Shown: one piece after another, positions 8,594-16,943 of the stretch | How positions within the stretch are numbered: position 1 is the first letter of the stretch | Layout of the letters: each line of letters begins with the position of its first letter | Assembly: GCF_000527135.1 (NCBI RefSeq) | Contig: NZ_AZUP01000001.1 | Location: 3,931,535-3,995,534, forward strand | Source of the DNA: Methyloversatilis discipulorum | Lineage (GTDB): Bacteria > Pseudomonadota > Gammaproteobacteria > Burkholderiales > Rhodocyclaceae | Direction: 5' to 3' | Length of the DNA stretch: 64,000 nt | Made by a program: the position numbers and the translations under genes | Notes under the pieces: model-generated | Seen by the model: the letters and a program-made list of their open reading frames with translations, nothing else | Told to the model about the DNA's origin: nothing | Database searches by the model: none

Positions 8594-9541
8594 TCAGGCG
8601 GCCCATGCGCTGCGCCGCGGCATGCGGAAGGGCAGCAGCATCTGTACCCAGCCGCTGCGGAAGCGTTCGAGGTCCAGGCTTTCGTGCACGCCATGCACCG
8701 GCTCGCCGAGCAGGCAGGTGTCGAGCAGCGAGCGCGCATAGAAGGGCGTGTCTTCAAGCGTGCGCGCCTGCGGTGTTGTGCCGCCCTCGCTGCGCGTCGC
8801 GCGGGCGATGCCCCAGCGCGTGCCCGGCAGTTCGTGCGCTGCCGGCGCGGCAAAGCTGCGGCAGCCGCCGTCGGCGTCGAAATGCAGTGCCAGCGAATGC
8901 GGCGTGCCGTCGCGTCGCTCTACGTCGTACAGCACCGCGGTGTCGCCGCCGCGCAGGTTGCTGCGCGACCAGTGCCAGCGGGTGAAGTCCTCCTCCAGCG
9001 CGCGACTGCCGGCATTGCTGTCGGCATAGGCGTCACCGTGCCAGTGCAGCGCCGGTTCGCTCAGCCTGACCTCGACCCGGGCGCAGGGTGCGATCGGCAG
9101 CCACAGATGGCGCCCGTCGGCATCGAGGGCGAAGGTGTCCTGCACCAGCGTCGGCGCATGCAGACGCACGCTGCCGCGCACGCGCATCGGCAGCGGTGCG
9201 CCGATCTCGTCGAGGTCTATGGTGAGCGCCGCGCCGTTCCAGTGCAGCCGGCTCGGGCCGATGCGCAGACTGTGCGCGTCGCGCTGCAGCGCCGATGCGC
9301 CGCGCTCGGTCATGGTCCAGCGGCGCTTGTCGCCATACAGCGCGACATTCACCGCGCAGTGCGCGTGCGGGTCGGCGGCACCCGGGCGACGGCGGCGGGC
9401 CAGCGCGTAGTAGGGCGAGAACACGCTGCCGATGAAGGCGATCACCGTCAGGCCGCAGCGGCCGTCGTCGCTGGTGGCGTCGACATACCACCAGCGGTAG
9501 CCGCCGGCCGGCACCGGAGCGTTGAAGTCGCGTGCAGTCAT
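8594..9541 (-). CDS. crtC: Carotenoid 1,2-hydratase (hydroxyneurosporene synthase)
   Basis: CrtC hydrates the terminal psi end group of neurosporene or lycopene, an early step towards spheroidene or spirilloxanthin. The 315-residue sequence begins FNAPVPAGGYRWWYVDATSDD and contains GLTVIAFIGSVFSPYY and the tryptophan-rich W-H-W segments typical of CrtC. It is a beta-rich lipocalin-like protein with no membrane helix. Its ATG overlaps the crtD stop by 4 bp (ATGA), so crtD-crtC is one coupled unit read leftwards. It ends 10 bp from the small + strand ORF. Confidence 0.95.
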   Translation of the reverse strand: MTARDFNAPVPAGGYRWWYVDATSDDGRCGLTVIAFIGSVFSPYYALARRRRPGAADPHAHCAVNVALYGDKRRWTMTERGASALQRDAHSLRIGPSRLHWNGAALTIDLDEIGAPLPMRVRGSVRLHAPTLVQDTFALDADGRHLWLPIAPCARVEVRLSEPALHWHGDAYADSNAGSRALEEDFTRWHWSRSNLRGGDTAVLYDVERRDGTPHSLALHFDADGGCRSFAAPAAHELPGTRWGIARATRSEGGTTPQARTLEDTPFYARSLLDTCLLGEPVHGVHESLDLERFRSGWVQMLLPFRMPRRSAWAA

Positions 9542-11028
9542 GAGCGGGCCTCTGTGCGGTCGCGCAGGATGCAGTCGGCGGCCAGCCGGCCGGACAGCGC
9601 GGCCATCGGCAGGCCGGGGCCGGGGTGCGCGCTGCCGCCGGCCAGATAGAGTCCGGGCACGCGGCTGCGCGCGCCGGGGCGACGGAAGGCGGCCCGCCAG
9701 CCGTGCGAGGCCTCGCCGTACAGCGCGCCGCCGGTGGCGGGAAACAGGCGGTTGAAGTCTTCCGGCGTGGTGGTGACGCAGGCACTGGCGCGGCGTTCGA
9801 CGTGCAGGCCGCACTGTTCCATCTGGCGGAAGGCGAGATGTGCACAGCGCTCGATCTCGCCAGGACGTGCGAGCCGGCGGTCGCCGTCGGCCGGGGCATT
9901 GATCAGGCAGAGCAGGCGCTCGGCCGGCAGTGGAGAGGGTGGCGCCTCGTCGCCGCGATCCTGCGCGCAGACATAGACGGTCGGTGCGCGCGGCAGCCGG
10001 TTGTGGCGCCGCAGGTCATCGAACTCGGCGCGGTAGTCGGCGGAAAAGAACACGTTGTGGCGCAGCAGCGGAAAGCCCCGTGTGGCAGCGACCAGATTCC
10101 AGGTCACCGCCGACAGCGAACGGGCGGCGGGCTCGACTGCCGCCGTCGCGCGGCGCACGCCGTCGCCGAAGTGGCCGGCAGGCAGCGCGGCGACATCGGC
10201 GTTGGCGACCACGGTGTGCGCTGCCAGCCACTCGCCCGAGGCCAGCCGCACGCCGGACACGTGATCGCCTTGCAGCGTGATCTCGCTGACATGCTCGCCG
10301 TAGCGGAACTGCACGCCGTGGCGCACGCACAGCGCAGCCAGCGCTTCGGCCAGCCGGTGCATACCGCCCTCGATCAGCCAGACGCCGCGCTGTTCGACAT
10401 GGGCCACCAGCATCAGGGTGGCCGGTGCATCGAAGGGCGACGAGCCGCAATAGGTGGCGTAGCGGCCGAACAGCTGGCGCAGCCGCGGGTCGCGGAAGTG
10501 GCTGCCGAGTGCCTGCCACATCGTCGCAAACGGGCGGATGCGCAGGATGTCGACGCCGGCGCGGCGCGCCAGTTCGAGCGGCCCCGGGCGCTGGGCGCGC
10601 ATGAAGCTGTCGTCGAGCGTGCGGTAGATGGTCTGCGCCTCGCGCGTGAAACGGACGAAGCGCCGCGCCTCGGCGGCGCCGGCGAAGTCGCCGATGGCCT
10701 GGGCGCTGCGCTCGACGTCGGCGTGCAGGTCCAGCTGCTCGCCAGCCGACCAGGCGTGGCGCGCCAGCACCTCGACCTTGCGCGTGCCGACGTGGGTGGC
10801 GAAGTCGCTGCCGGCGGCGTCGAAGATGTCCTCGAACACCTCGCGCAGCGTGAACACCGTCGGGCCGGCGTCGAGCCGCAGACCGGCGACGTGCACCTCG
10901 CGCAGCTTGCCGCCGGGCGTGCCTGCGCGCTCGGTCAGCGTTACCGCCAGGCCGCGGCGGGCCAGTTCGAGCGCGGCCACCAGGCCCGCCACGCCGGCAC
11001 CGATCACCACCACGTCCTGTCCGCTCAT
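9538..11028 (-). CDS. crtD: Hydroxyneurosporene/methoxyneurosporene 3,4-desaturase
   Basis: CrtD is an FAD-dependent oxidoreductase of the CrtI family that introduces the C-3,4 double bond into hydrated or methoxylated acyclic carotenoids. The 496-residue protein starts MSGQDVVVIGAGVAGLVAAL with the dinucleotide-binding GxGxxG, followed by GTPGGKLRE. It ends with GLYLAGGSAHPGPGLPMAALSG, the C-terminal FAD motif. It is paired with crtC, as in other purple bacteria, which separates it from the true CrtI at 4937. AGGAG lies 6 bp upstream of the ATG. Two overlapping PpsR-type operators lie in the gap between crtD and the divergent crtE. Confidence 0.95.
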   Translation of the reverse strand: MSGQDVVVIGAGVAGLVAALELARRGLAVTLTERAGTPGGKLREVHVAGLRLDAGPTVFTLREVFEDIFDAAGSDFATHVGTRKVEVLARHAWSAGEQLDLHADVERSAQAIGDFAGAAEARRFVRFTREAQTIYRTLDDSFMRAQRPGPLELARRAGVDILRIRPFATMWQALGSHFRDPRLRQLFGRYATYCGSSPFDAPATLMLVAHVEQRGVWLIEGGMHRLAEALAALCVRHGVQFRYGEHVSEITLQGDHVSGVRLASGEWLAAHTVVANADVAALPAGHFGDGVRRATAAVEPAARSLSAVTWNLVAATRGFPLLRHNVFFSADYRAEFDDLRRHNRLPRAPTVYVCAQDRGDEAPPSPLPAERLLCLINAPADGDRRLARPGEIERCAHLAFRQMEQCGLHVERRASACVTTTPEDFNRLFPATGGALYGEASHGWRAAFRRPGARSRVPGLYLAGGSAHPGPGLPMAALSGRLAADCILRDRTEARS

Positions 11029-11049
11029 GTCGGCTCCTGTAAACCTTCA

Positions 11050-11078
11050 TTGACGTTACGACCTGTCATGTCTACATT
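11050..11078 (+). promoter_or_regulatory. Putative crtE promoter
   Basis: TTGACG (11050-11055) and TACATT (11073-11078) with a 17-bp spacer form a plausible sigma-70 promoter for crtE-crtF. The -10 region is covered by two overlapping TGT-N12-ACA boxes, so PpsR binding would block it. This is inferred from consensus matching only. Confidence 0.45.
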
Positions 11079-11086
11079 ACATTACA
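11064..11086. promoter_or_regulatory. Two overlapping PpsR/CrtJ operators in the divergent crtD-crtE region
   Basis: Exact TGT-N12-ACA matches occur at 11064-11081 and again at 11069-11086, offset by 5 bp. Both lie between the divergent crtD (-) and crtE (+) genes. A further one-mismatch copy (TGA-N12-ACA) lies at 11095-11112, containing a TTGACA. Repression of both carotenoid operons from one site cluster is the likely function. Confidence 0.65.
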
Positions 11087-11170
11087 CCAGCGCCTGACAA
11101 TCAAGATTGACAGTTGGCGCGATAACTCGTCGGACGCAGCTGCGCGCCGACAAATGCGGGGGAACAGGCC

Positions 11171-12064
11171 ATGGACGGAATGAAGCGCATCGAGCAGGCC
11201 CTGGGGATGGCGGTCGAACAATCGCTGGTGGCTGCGCTGTCGCATGCCGACGGCCCCGGCTGCCCGCCGCTGCTGGCGGCGGCCATCCGTCACGCGGTGT
11301 TTCCGGGCGGCGCGCGCATCCGGCCGCGGCTCTGTCTGGCTGCGGCCTGCGCCTGCGGCGAGGACGACACGTCGATCGCCGACCACGCCGCCGCGGCAAT
11401 CGAACTGCTGCACTGCGCGTCGCTGGTGCATGACGATCTGCCCTGCTTCGACGATGCGCCGCTGCGCCGGGGCAAGCCTTCGGTGCACAGCGCCTTCGGC
11501 GAGCGCATCGCCGTGCTCACCGGCGATGCGCTGATCGTGCTCGCCTTTCAGACGATGGCACGCGGCGGCGCGCAGGCGCCGTACCGTCTGCTGCCGCTGC
11601 TGTCCATCATCGGTCGCGGTGTCGGCGTGCCGTCGGGCATCGTCGCCGGCCAGGCGCTCGAATGTGAAACCGACGTGAACCTGCGCCAGTACCAGCAGGC
11701 CAAGACCGGCGCGCTGTTTGCCGCGGCGACCATGGCCGGTGCGGCGGCGGCGGGGGCCGATCCCGGTCCGTGGCGCGCGCTCGGCGACTGCATGGGCGAA
11801 GCCTTCCAGGTGGCCGACGACATCCTCGACGTGGCATCGACGCAGGAGCGCATCGGCAAGCCGATCGGCCGCGACGTCGCACTGGGTCGGCCGAGCGCCG
11901 CTCGCGAACTGGGCATACCGGGTGCAGTGAAACGGCTGCAGCAGCTGGTCAGCGACGCGATGGACGCGGTGCCCGCCTGTTCCGGCGCCGACGGATTGCG
12001 CGCGGTGATCGCGATGGAGGCGCAGCGCTTCCTGCCGGCAGAGATCGCCGACTGCGCCGCCTGA
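11171..12064 (+). CDS. crtE: Geranylgeranyl diphosphate synthase
   Basis: CrtE extends farnesyl diphosphate to geranylgeranyl diphosphate, the precursor of both carotenoids and the bacteriochlorophyll tail. The 297-residue product has the first aspartate-rich motif DDLPCFDD (about residues 92-99). It also has GGARIRPRLCL upstream and the second motif QVADDILD near 215. These are the catalytic signatures of trans-prenyltransferases. A GGGGGA ribosome site precedes ATG 11171. It is followed after 10 bp by crtF. Its leader contains the shared PpsR operator cluster. Confidence 0.95.
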   Translation: MDGMKRIEQALGMAVEQSLVAALSHADGPGCPPLLAAAIRHAVFPGGARIRPRLCLAAACACGEDDTSIADHAAAAIELLHCASLVHDDLPCFDDAPLRRGKPSVHSAFGERIAVLTGDALIVLAFQTMARGGAQAPYRLLPLLSIIGRGVGVPSGIVAGQALECETDVNLRQYQQAKTGALFAAATMAGAAAAGADPGPWRALGDCMGEAFQVADDILDVASTQERIGKPIGRDVALGRPSAARELGIPGAVKRLQQLVSDAMDAVPACSGADGLRAVIAMEAQRFLPAEIADCAA

Positions 12065-12074
12065 AGATCGCGCC

Positions 12075-13271
12075 ATGGACCTGCCCGACACATTCCGGCC
12101 GCCAGCGGTGACGGCGAGCGAAAGCCTGGTCGAGCGCATCCGCCAGGCGGCGGAGCGCCTGCTCAGCAGCCCGCGTTTCCATCGCTGGGCGGCCGCCTTT
12201 CCGCTGACGCGCCACAAGGCGCGGCGCGAGGCGCGTGCGCTGTTCGACCTGTGCGCCGGCTTCGTCTATTCGCAGGTGCTGCTCGCCTGCGTGCGGCTGA
12301 AATTGTTCGAGCTGCTGGCCGACGGCGCGCAGAGCGCGCAGCAGGTGGCTTTGCGCACCGGGCTCAGCCGCGACGCCGCCGAGCGACTGCTGGACGCGGC
12401 GGTGGCGTTGCGCCTGGCGTCGCGCCGTGCCGGTGGCCGCTACGGCCTGGGCATGCTGGGGGCGGCCGTGCGGGCCAATCCGGGCATCGCCGACATGGTC
12501 GAGCACCACGGGCGCGTCTATCGCGATTTCGAGGATCCGGTGGCGCTGCTGCGCGGCCTGTCCGGCGCCACCGCGCTGTCCGGCTACTGGCCCTATGCCG
12601 GCAATGCCGACGCCGCCGCGCTCGACGACGGTCGCATCGCCGACTACACGGCGCTGATGGCGGCGTCGCAGCCGCTGGTGGCCGACGAAGTGCTCGATAC
12701 CTATCCGGTCGCCATGCACCGCTGCCTGCTCGATGTCGGCGGCGGCGACGGCAGCTTTCTGCGCGCCGCCGCGCGCCGCGCGCCGGACCTGCGGCTGCAG
12801 CTGTTCGACCTGCCGGCGGTGGCGAATCAGGCGCGCCGGCGCTTTGCCGAGGCGGGCCTGACGGCGCGTGCCGAGGTGTTCGGCGGCGCCTTCCAGACTG
12901 ACGCCTTGCCGCGCGGCGCCGACCTGGTGTCGGTGGTGCGCGTGCTGCACGACCACGACGACGACGACGTGATGCAGCTGCTGCGCGCCATCCGCGCGCT
13001 GCTGCCACCCGACGGCACGCTGCTGATCGCCGAACCGATGTCCGGCGTGGCCGGTGCCGAGCCGGTCGGCGACGCCTATTTCGGCTTCTACCTGATGGCG
13101 ATGGGGCGGGGCCGCCCGCGCAGCGAAGCGCGGCTGACCGACATGCTGCGCGCGGCCGGCTTCTGCCAGATCGGCCGTCTGCCGACGCGGATTCCGCTGC
13201 AGACCTGCGTGCTGGTCGCGCGTCCACGACCGCTGACACACGATGAAGCAGAAAGTGTAATTAAACGTTGA
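12075..13271 (+). CDS. crtF: Hydroxyneurosporene/demethylspheroidene O-methyltransferase
   Basis: CrtF methylates the tertiary hydroxyl made by CrtC, using S-adenosylmethionine. The 398-residue product has an N-terminal winged-helix-like dimerisation domain (about 55-125) with QVALRTGLSRDAAERLL. The C-terminal Rossmann methyltransferase domain contains motif I LLDVGGGDGSF near residue 218, and RVLHDHDDDD. It is a class II small-molecule O-methyltransferase of the CrtF type. It sits between crtE and bchC as in the classic crtEF-bchCXYZ-puf superoperon. Its last codons overlap the bchC PpsR-type operator and -35 box. Confidence 0.95.
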   Translation: MDLPDTFRPPAVTASESLVERIRQAAERLLSSPRFHRWAAAFPLTRHKARREARALFDLCAGFVYSQVLLACVRLKLFELLADGAQSAQQVALRTGLSRDAAERLLDAAVALRLASRRAGGRYGLGMLGAAVRANPGIADMVEHHGRVYRDFEDPVALLRGLSGATALSGYWPYAGNADAAALDDGRIADYTALMAASQPLVADEVLDTYPVAMHRCLLDVGGGDGSFLRAAARRAPDLRLQLFDLPAVANQARRRFAEAGLTARAEVFGGAFQTDALPRGADLVSVVRVLHDHDDDDVMQLLRAIRALLPPDGTLLIAEPMSGVAGAEPVGDAYFGFYLMAMGRGRPRSEARLTDMLRAAGFCQIGRLPTRIPLQTCVLVARPRPLTHDEAESVIKR

Positions 13272-13273
13272 CA
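13256..13273. promoter_or_regulatory. PpsR/CrtJ-type operator upstream of bchC
   Basis: This is an exact TGT-N12-ACA palindrome overlapping the crtF stop codon. Its right half is the TTGACA -35 hexamer of the putative bchC promoter. The crtF-bchC junction is a known CrtJ/PpsR site in other purple bacteria, which supports the call. Confidence 0.7.
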
Positions 13274-13295
13274 CACGTCAGAGTAAACATAGAAT
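13268..13295 (+). promoter_or_regulatory. Putative bchC promoter (TTGACA-N16-TAGAAT)
   Basis: A perfect -35 hexamer (13268-13273) and a 5/6 -10 hexamer (13290-13295) are spaced by 16 bp. The predicted transcript would have a leader of about 55 nt before bchC and could feed bchCXYZ-pufBALMC. The -35 is embedded in the PpsR operator. Confidence 0.6.
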
Positions 13296-13356
13296 GACAC
13301 TTATGCGACAGGCCGTGCTGACACCGTCAGCCGACCGTCCTCAACGAGGAGGCGCG

Positions 13357-14292
13357 ATGGACAGCATGGCCGTAGTGCTGCAGCAACCGGAACAGCTGGT
13401 CGTGACACGGCTGGATCTGGCGCCTGCAGGAGACGCCGACGTCGTCGTCGATGTCGAGTGGAGCGGCATCAGCACCGGCACCGAACGCCTGCTGTGGTCC
13501 GGTCGCATGCCGCCCTTTCCGGGCATGGGTTATCCGCTGGTGCCGGGTTACGAATCGGTGGGCCGCGTCAGCGCCGCCGGGCGTGCTGCCGGTCTGCGCA
13601 TCGGCGAGCGGGTGTTCGTGCCGGGTGCGCGCTGTTTCGGCGAGGTGCGCGGCCTGTTCGGCGGAGCCGCCTCACGGCTGGTGGTACCGGCGGCGCGGGC
13701 GCTGCCGATAGACGAAGCCCTGGCCGAACGCGGCATCCTGCTGGCGCTGGCCGCCACCGCACAGCACGCGGTCATGGGCGGCGCCAGGCTGCCTGATCTC
13801 ATCATCGGTCACGGCGTGCTCGGCCGGCTGGTCGCCCGGCTGACCGTGGCCGCCGGCGGCGAGCCGGTGGTGTGGGAAACGAATCCGATGCGCGCCGCCG
13901 GCAGCACCGGCTACGCGGTCATCCCGGCCGCGCTGGACAGCCGCCGCGACTACCGCTGCATCTGCGACGTCAGCGGCGACGCGACGCTGCTCGACACGCT
14001 GATCGCACGGCTGGCACCGCAGGGCGAAATCGTGCTGGCCGGCTTCTACGAGGACGCACTGTCCTTCCATTTCGCACCGGCCTTCATGCGCGAGGCGCGA
14101 CTGCGCGTCGCCGCCCAGTGGCAGGACGCCGATCTGGCCACCGTGCGCGACATGGCCGCCGACGGCCGGCTGTCGCTCGATGGCCTGATCACGCATCGCG
14201 AGGTGGCCAGCCGCGCCGACCTCGCCTACCGCACGGCATTCGGTGACCCCGGCTGCCTGAAGATGATCCTCGACTGGAGACAGCTGTCATGA
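13357..14292 (+). CDS. bchC: 3-hydroxyethyl bacteriochlorophyllide a dehydrogenase
   Basis: BchC oxidises the 3-hydroxyethyl group (made by BchF) to the acetyl group of bacteriochlorophyllide a. The 311-residue protein is a medium-chain dehydrogenase-like enzyme. It starts MAVVLQQPEQLVV, has the GISTGTERLLWSGRMPPFPG segment and GYPLVPGYESVGRV characteristic of BchC, and a Rossmann GHGVLGRL near 150. ATG 13357 follows a strong AGGAGG; an in-frame ATG at 13294 would add 21 unconserved residues. The stop overlaps the bchX start (ATGA). A promoter and PpsR operator lie just upstream. Confidence 0.95.
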   Translation: MDSMAVVLQQPEQLVVTRLDLAPAGDADVVVDVEWSGISTGTERLLWSGRMPPFPGMGYPLVPGYESVGRVSAAGRAAGLRIGERVFVPGARCFGEVRGLFGGAASRLVVPAARALPIDEALAERGILLALAATAQHAVMGGARLPDLIIGHGVLGRLVARLTVAAGGEPVVWETNPMRAAGSTGYAVIPAALDSRRDYRCICDVSGDATLLDTLIARLAPQGEIVLAGFYEDALSFHFAPAFMREARLRVAAQWQDADLATVRDMAADGRLSLDGLITHREVASRADLAYRTAFGDPGCLKMILDWRQLS

Positions 14293-15308
14293 CCGAAGCC
14301 TGTGGCGGCGGCGCCGTCAGCACCATCAAGTTCGACCTGACCAAGGTGCTGCGCGCCGAGGCAGCGATCGATCCCGATCCCGTCGCGGATGGCGAAGTGA
14401 CCAAGCAGACGCAGATCATCGCCATCTACGGCAAGGGCGGCATCGGCAAGAGTTTCACGCTGGCCAACCTGAGCTACATGATGGCGCAGCAGGGCAAGAA
14501 GGTGCTGCTGATCGGCTGCGACCCGAAGAGTGACACCACCTCGCTGCTGTTCGGCGGCAAGGCCTGCCCGACCATCATCGAAACCAGTTCGAAGAAGAAG
14601 CTGGCCGGCGAGGACGTGGGCATCGGCGACGTCTGCTTCATCCGCGACGGCGTGTTCGCGATGGAGCTGGGCGGCCCCGAGGTCGGCCGCGGCTGCGGCG
14701 GCCGCGGCATCATCCACGGCTTCGAAACGCTGGAGAAGCTCGGTTTCCACGACTGGGGTTTCGACTACGTGCTGCTCGATTTCCTCGGCGACGTGGTGTG
14801 CGGCGGTTTCGGCCTGCCGATCGCCCGCGACATGTGCCAGAAGGTGATCGTGGTCGCCAGCAACGACCTGCAGAGCCTGTACGTCGCCAACAACGTGTGC
14901 AGCGCGGTCGAGTATTTCCGCAAGCTGGGCGGCAACGTCGGCGTGGCGGGCGTGGTGATCAACCGCGACGACGGCACCGGCGAGGCGGCGCGGTTCGCCG
15001 ATGCGGCCGGCATTCCGGTGCTGGCCACCATCCCGGCCAACGACGACATCCGGCGCAAGAGCGCCAGCTACGAAATCATCGGCCGTCCCGGTTCGCAATG
15101 GGCGCCGCTGTTCGAGGAACTCGCCACCAATGTGGCGGAGGCGCCACCGGTGCGACCGAAGCCGATGACCCAGGACGGACTGCTCGGCCTGTTTGCCGCC
15201 GACGTGACCGGTCGCGACTACGTGATGACGCCGGCCACCGTGGCCGACATGCTGGGTCGCGAAGACGTCGTCCGGCCCTCGCTCGAAGTGGTGTACGACA
15301 CCGTCTGA
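14289..15308 (+). CDS. bchX: Chlorophyllide a reductase iron protein subunit X
   Basis: BchX is the nitrogenase-iron-protein-like ATPase that feeds electrons to BchY/BchZ for reduction of ring B of chlorophyllide a. The 339-residue product has the P-loop GKGGIGKS (about residues 46-53) after a 40-residue N-terminal extension. It has GCDPKSDTT, and cysteine-bearing segments GRGCGGRG and DVVCGGF that supply the bridging [4Fe-4S] cluster ligands. The extension and sequence separate it from BchL at 29050. It overlaps bchC by 4 bp and is followed by bchY. Confidence 0.97.
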   Translation: MTEACGGGAVSTIKFDLTKVLRAEAAIDPDPVADGEVTKQTQIIAIYGKGGIGKSFTLANLSYMMAQQGKKVLLIGCDPKSDTTSLLFGGKACPTIIETSSKKKLAGEDVGIGDVCFIRDGVFAMELGGPEVGRGCGGRGIIHGFETLEKLGFHDWGFDYVLLDFLGDVVCGGFGLPIARDMCQKVIVVASNDLQSLYVANNVCSAVEYFRKLGGNVGVAGVVINRDDGTGEAARFADAAGIPVLATIPANDDIRRKSASYEIIGRPGSQWAPLFEELATNVAEAPPVRPKPMTQDGLLGLFAADVTGRDYVMTPATVADMLGREDVVRPSLEVVYDTV

Positions 15309-15318
15309 GGTGGCCACC

Positions 15319-16866
15319 ATGACCGACACAACCCATACACAGGTCATCAACACCGACGCGCTGAAGGCGCAGCGCGAGCCGGCCGGCGGCGACGGCATCG
15401 GCTGTCACGCCGGGCGCGAACAGCTGGACGGCGCGGCGCGCGCTGCCGGCAAGAGCGAAACGCTGGACCGCTACGCCGCCGACTATCCGAAGGGCCCGCA
15501 CGACCAGCCGCAGAGCATGTGCCCGGCTTTCGGTTCGCTGCGCGTCGGCCTGCGCATGCGCCGCACCGCGACCGTGCTGTCCGGTTCCGCCTGCTGCGTC
15601 TATGGCCTTACCTTCACCTCGCATTTCTACGGCGCCCGCCGCAGCGTCGGCTACGTGCCCTTCAACAGCGAAACGCTGGTGACCGGCAAGCTGTTCGAGG
15701 ACATCCGCGAGGCGGTGTACAAGCTGGCCGACCCGGCCCAGTACGACGCCATCGTCATCATCAATCTGTGCGTGCCGACCGCCAGCGGCGTGCCGCTGCA
15801 GCTGCTGCCGAAAGAGATCGACGGCGTACGCATCATCGGCATCGACGTGCCGGGCTTCGGCGTACCGACGCACGCCGAGGCGAAGGACGTGCTGGCCGGC
15901 GCCATGCTGCGCTACGCCCGCCAGGAGGCGGAGCAGGGGCCGGTGCAGGCGCCGCGCAACGGCGTGGCCGACCGGCCGACGGTGGCGCTGGTGGGCGAAA
16001 TGTTCCCGGTCGATCCGGTCATCATCGGCTCGCTGCTCGAACCGATGGGACTGGGCGCCGGCCCGGTGGTGCCGACACGCGAATGGCGCGAGCTGTACGC
16101 CGCGCTCGACTGCGCGGTGGTCGGCGCCATCCATCCTTTCTATACCGCCAGCTTCCGCGAGTTCGAAGCGGCGGGTCGGCCCATCGTCGGCTCCGCGCCT
16201 ATCGGTCACGACGGCACGGAAGCCTGGCTGCAGTCCGTCGGCCAGGCGGCCAACGTCGGTCAGGCGCAGATCGACGCGGCGAAGAACCGCTTCCTGCCGG
16301 CGATACGCGGCGCGCTTGCCGCCAACCCGATCAGGGGCCGCATCACGCTGTCCGGCTACGAAGGTTCGGAACTTCTGGTGGCGCGGCTGCTGGTCGAGAG
16401 CGGCGCCGACCTGCGCTATGTCGGCACCGCCTGCCCGCAGACGCCGCACAGCGCGGCCGACCGCGAATGGCTGAGCGCGCACGGCGTGCATGTGCAGTAC
16501 CGCGCCTCGCTCGAACAGGATCTCGCCGCGATGCGCGAATTCCGTCCGGACCTGGCGATCGGCACGACACCGGTGGTGCAAGCGGCGAAGGAGGCGCGCA
16601 TCCCGGCGCTGTACTTCACCAACCTGATTTCGGCGCGACCGCTGATGGGGCCGGCCGGTGCCGGCTCGCTGGCACAGGTGATCAATGGCGCCATCGGCAA
16701 CAAGGCGCGCTTCGACACGATGAGCGAATTCTTCGACGGCGTCGGCAGCGGTCACGCCGGCGGCGTGTGGCAGGACGTGCCGAAGGACAGGCCGGAATAC
16801 CGCGCCGCCTACCGCGCGAAGATGGCCAAGCTGGCCCGCGCGCGCAGCGTCGAGGAGGCGATATGA
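15319..16866 (+). CDS. bchY: Chlorophyllide a reductase subunit Y
   Basis: BchY pairs with BchZ as the catalytic NifDK-like component of chlorophyllide a reductase. The 515-residue protein carries the cluster-ligand cysteines in [19 protein letters not shown] and [18 protein letters not shown]. Its nitrogenase-like C-terminal half includes [18 protein letters not shown] 15319 is preceded by TGAGG at a good distance; a GTG at 15310 is less well placed. The stop codon overlaps the ATG of a 26-codon mini-ORF that leads into bchZ. Confidence 0.96.
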   Translation: MTDTTHTQVINTDALKAQREPAGGDGIGCHAGREQLDGAARAAGKSETLDRYAADYPKGPHDQPQSMCPAFGSLRVGLRMRRTATVLSGSACCVYGLTFTSHFYGARRSVGYVPFNSETLVTGKLFEDIREAVYKLADPAQYDAIVIINLCVPTASGVPLQLLPKEIDGVRIIGIDVPGFGVPTHAEAKDVLAGAMLRYARQEAEQGPVQAPRNGVADRPTVALVGEMFPVDPVIIGSLLEPMGLGAGPVVPTREWRELYAALDCAVVGAIHPFYTASFREFEAAGRPIVGSAPIGHDGTEAWLQSVGQAANVGQAQIDAAKNRFLPAIRGALAANPIRGRITLSGYEGSELLVARLLVESGADLRYVGTACPQTPHSAADREWLSAHGVHVQYRASLEQDLAAMREFRPDLAIGTTPVVQAAKEARIPALYFTNLISARPLMGPAGAGSLAQVINGAIGNKARFDTMSEFFDGVGSGHAGGVWQDVPKDRPEYRAAYRAKMAKLARARSVEEAI

Positions 16867-16943
16867 GTACGCGGCGGAGTACCCAGCGGAGCACCCAGCG
16901 GAGCACGCAGCAATCCGGCTACGAGCGGGTGACGACATGCTGA
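16863..16943 (+). CDS. Possible 26-aa leader mini-ORF between bchY and bchZ
   Basis: ATG 16863 overlaps the bchY stop (ATGA). The frame runs 26 codons to a TGA that overlaps the bchZ start (ATGCTGA). The peptide is a low-complexity R-S/T-T-Q repeat encoded by three 12-bp tandem units at 16875-16910. bchZ has no clear ribosome site of its own, so translation of this ORF could couple bchY to bchZ. It may equally be a neutral repeat expansion. There is no homology evidence for a functional peptide. Confidence 0.35.
   Translation: MSTRRSTQRSTQRSTQQSGYERVTTC
16875..16910 (+). repeat. Three 12-bp tandem repeats in the bchY-bchZ gap
   Basis: Three near-identical units (CGGAGYACSCAG) stand in tandem, with a partial copy just upstream. 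Being a multiple of three, copy-number change would keep the mini-ORF at 16863 in frame. Confidence 0.75.

Noticed and set aside
9538..11028. A second crtI rather than crtD
   Set aside because: It is coupled to crtC, diverges from crtE, and differs from the CrtI at 4937 that sits next to crtB. The position and sequence fit CrtD.
16875..16910. CRISPR-like short repeats
   Set aside because: These are three immediately adjacent 12-bp units without spacers; they are a simple tandem repeat.
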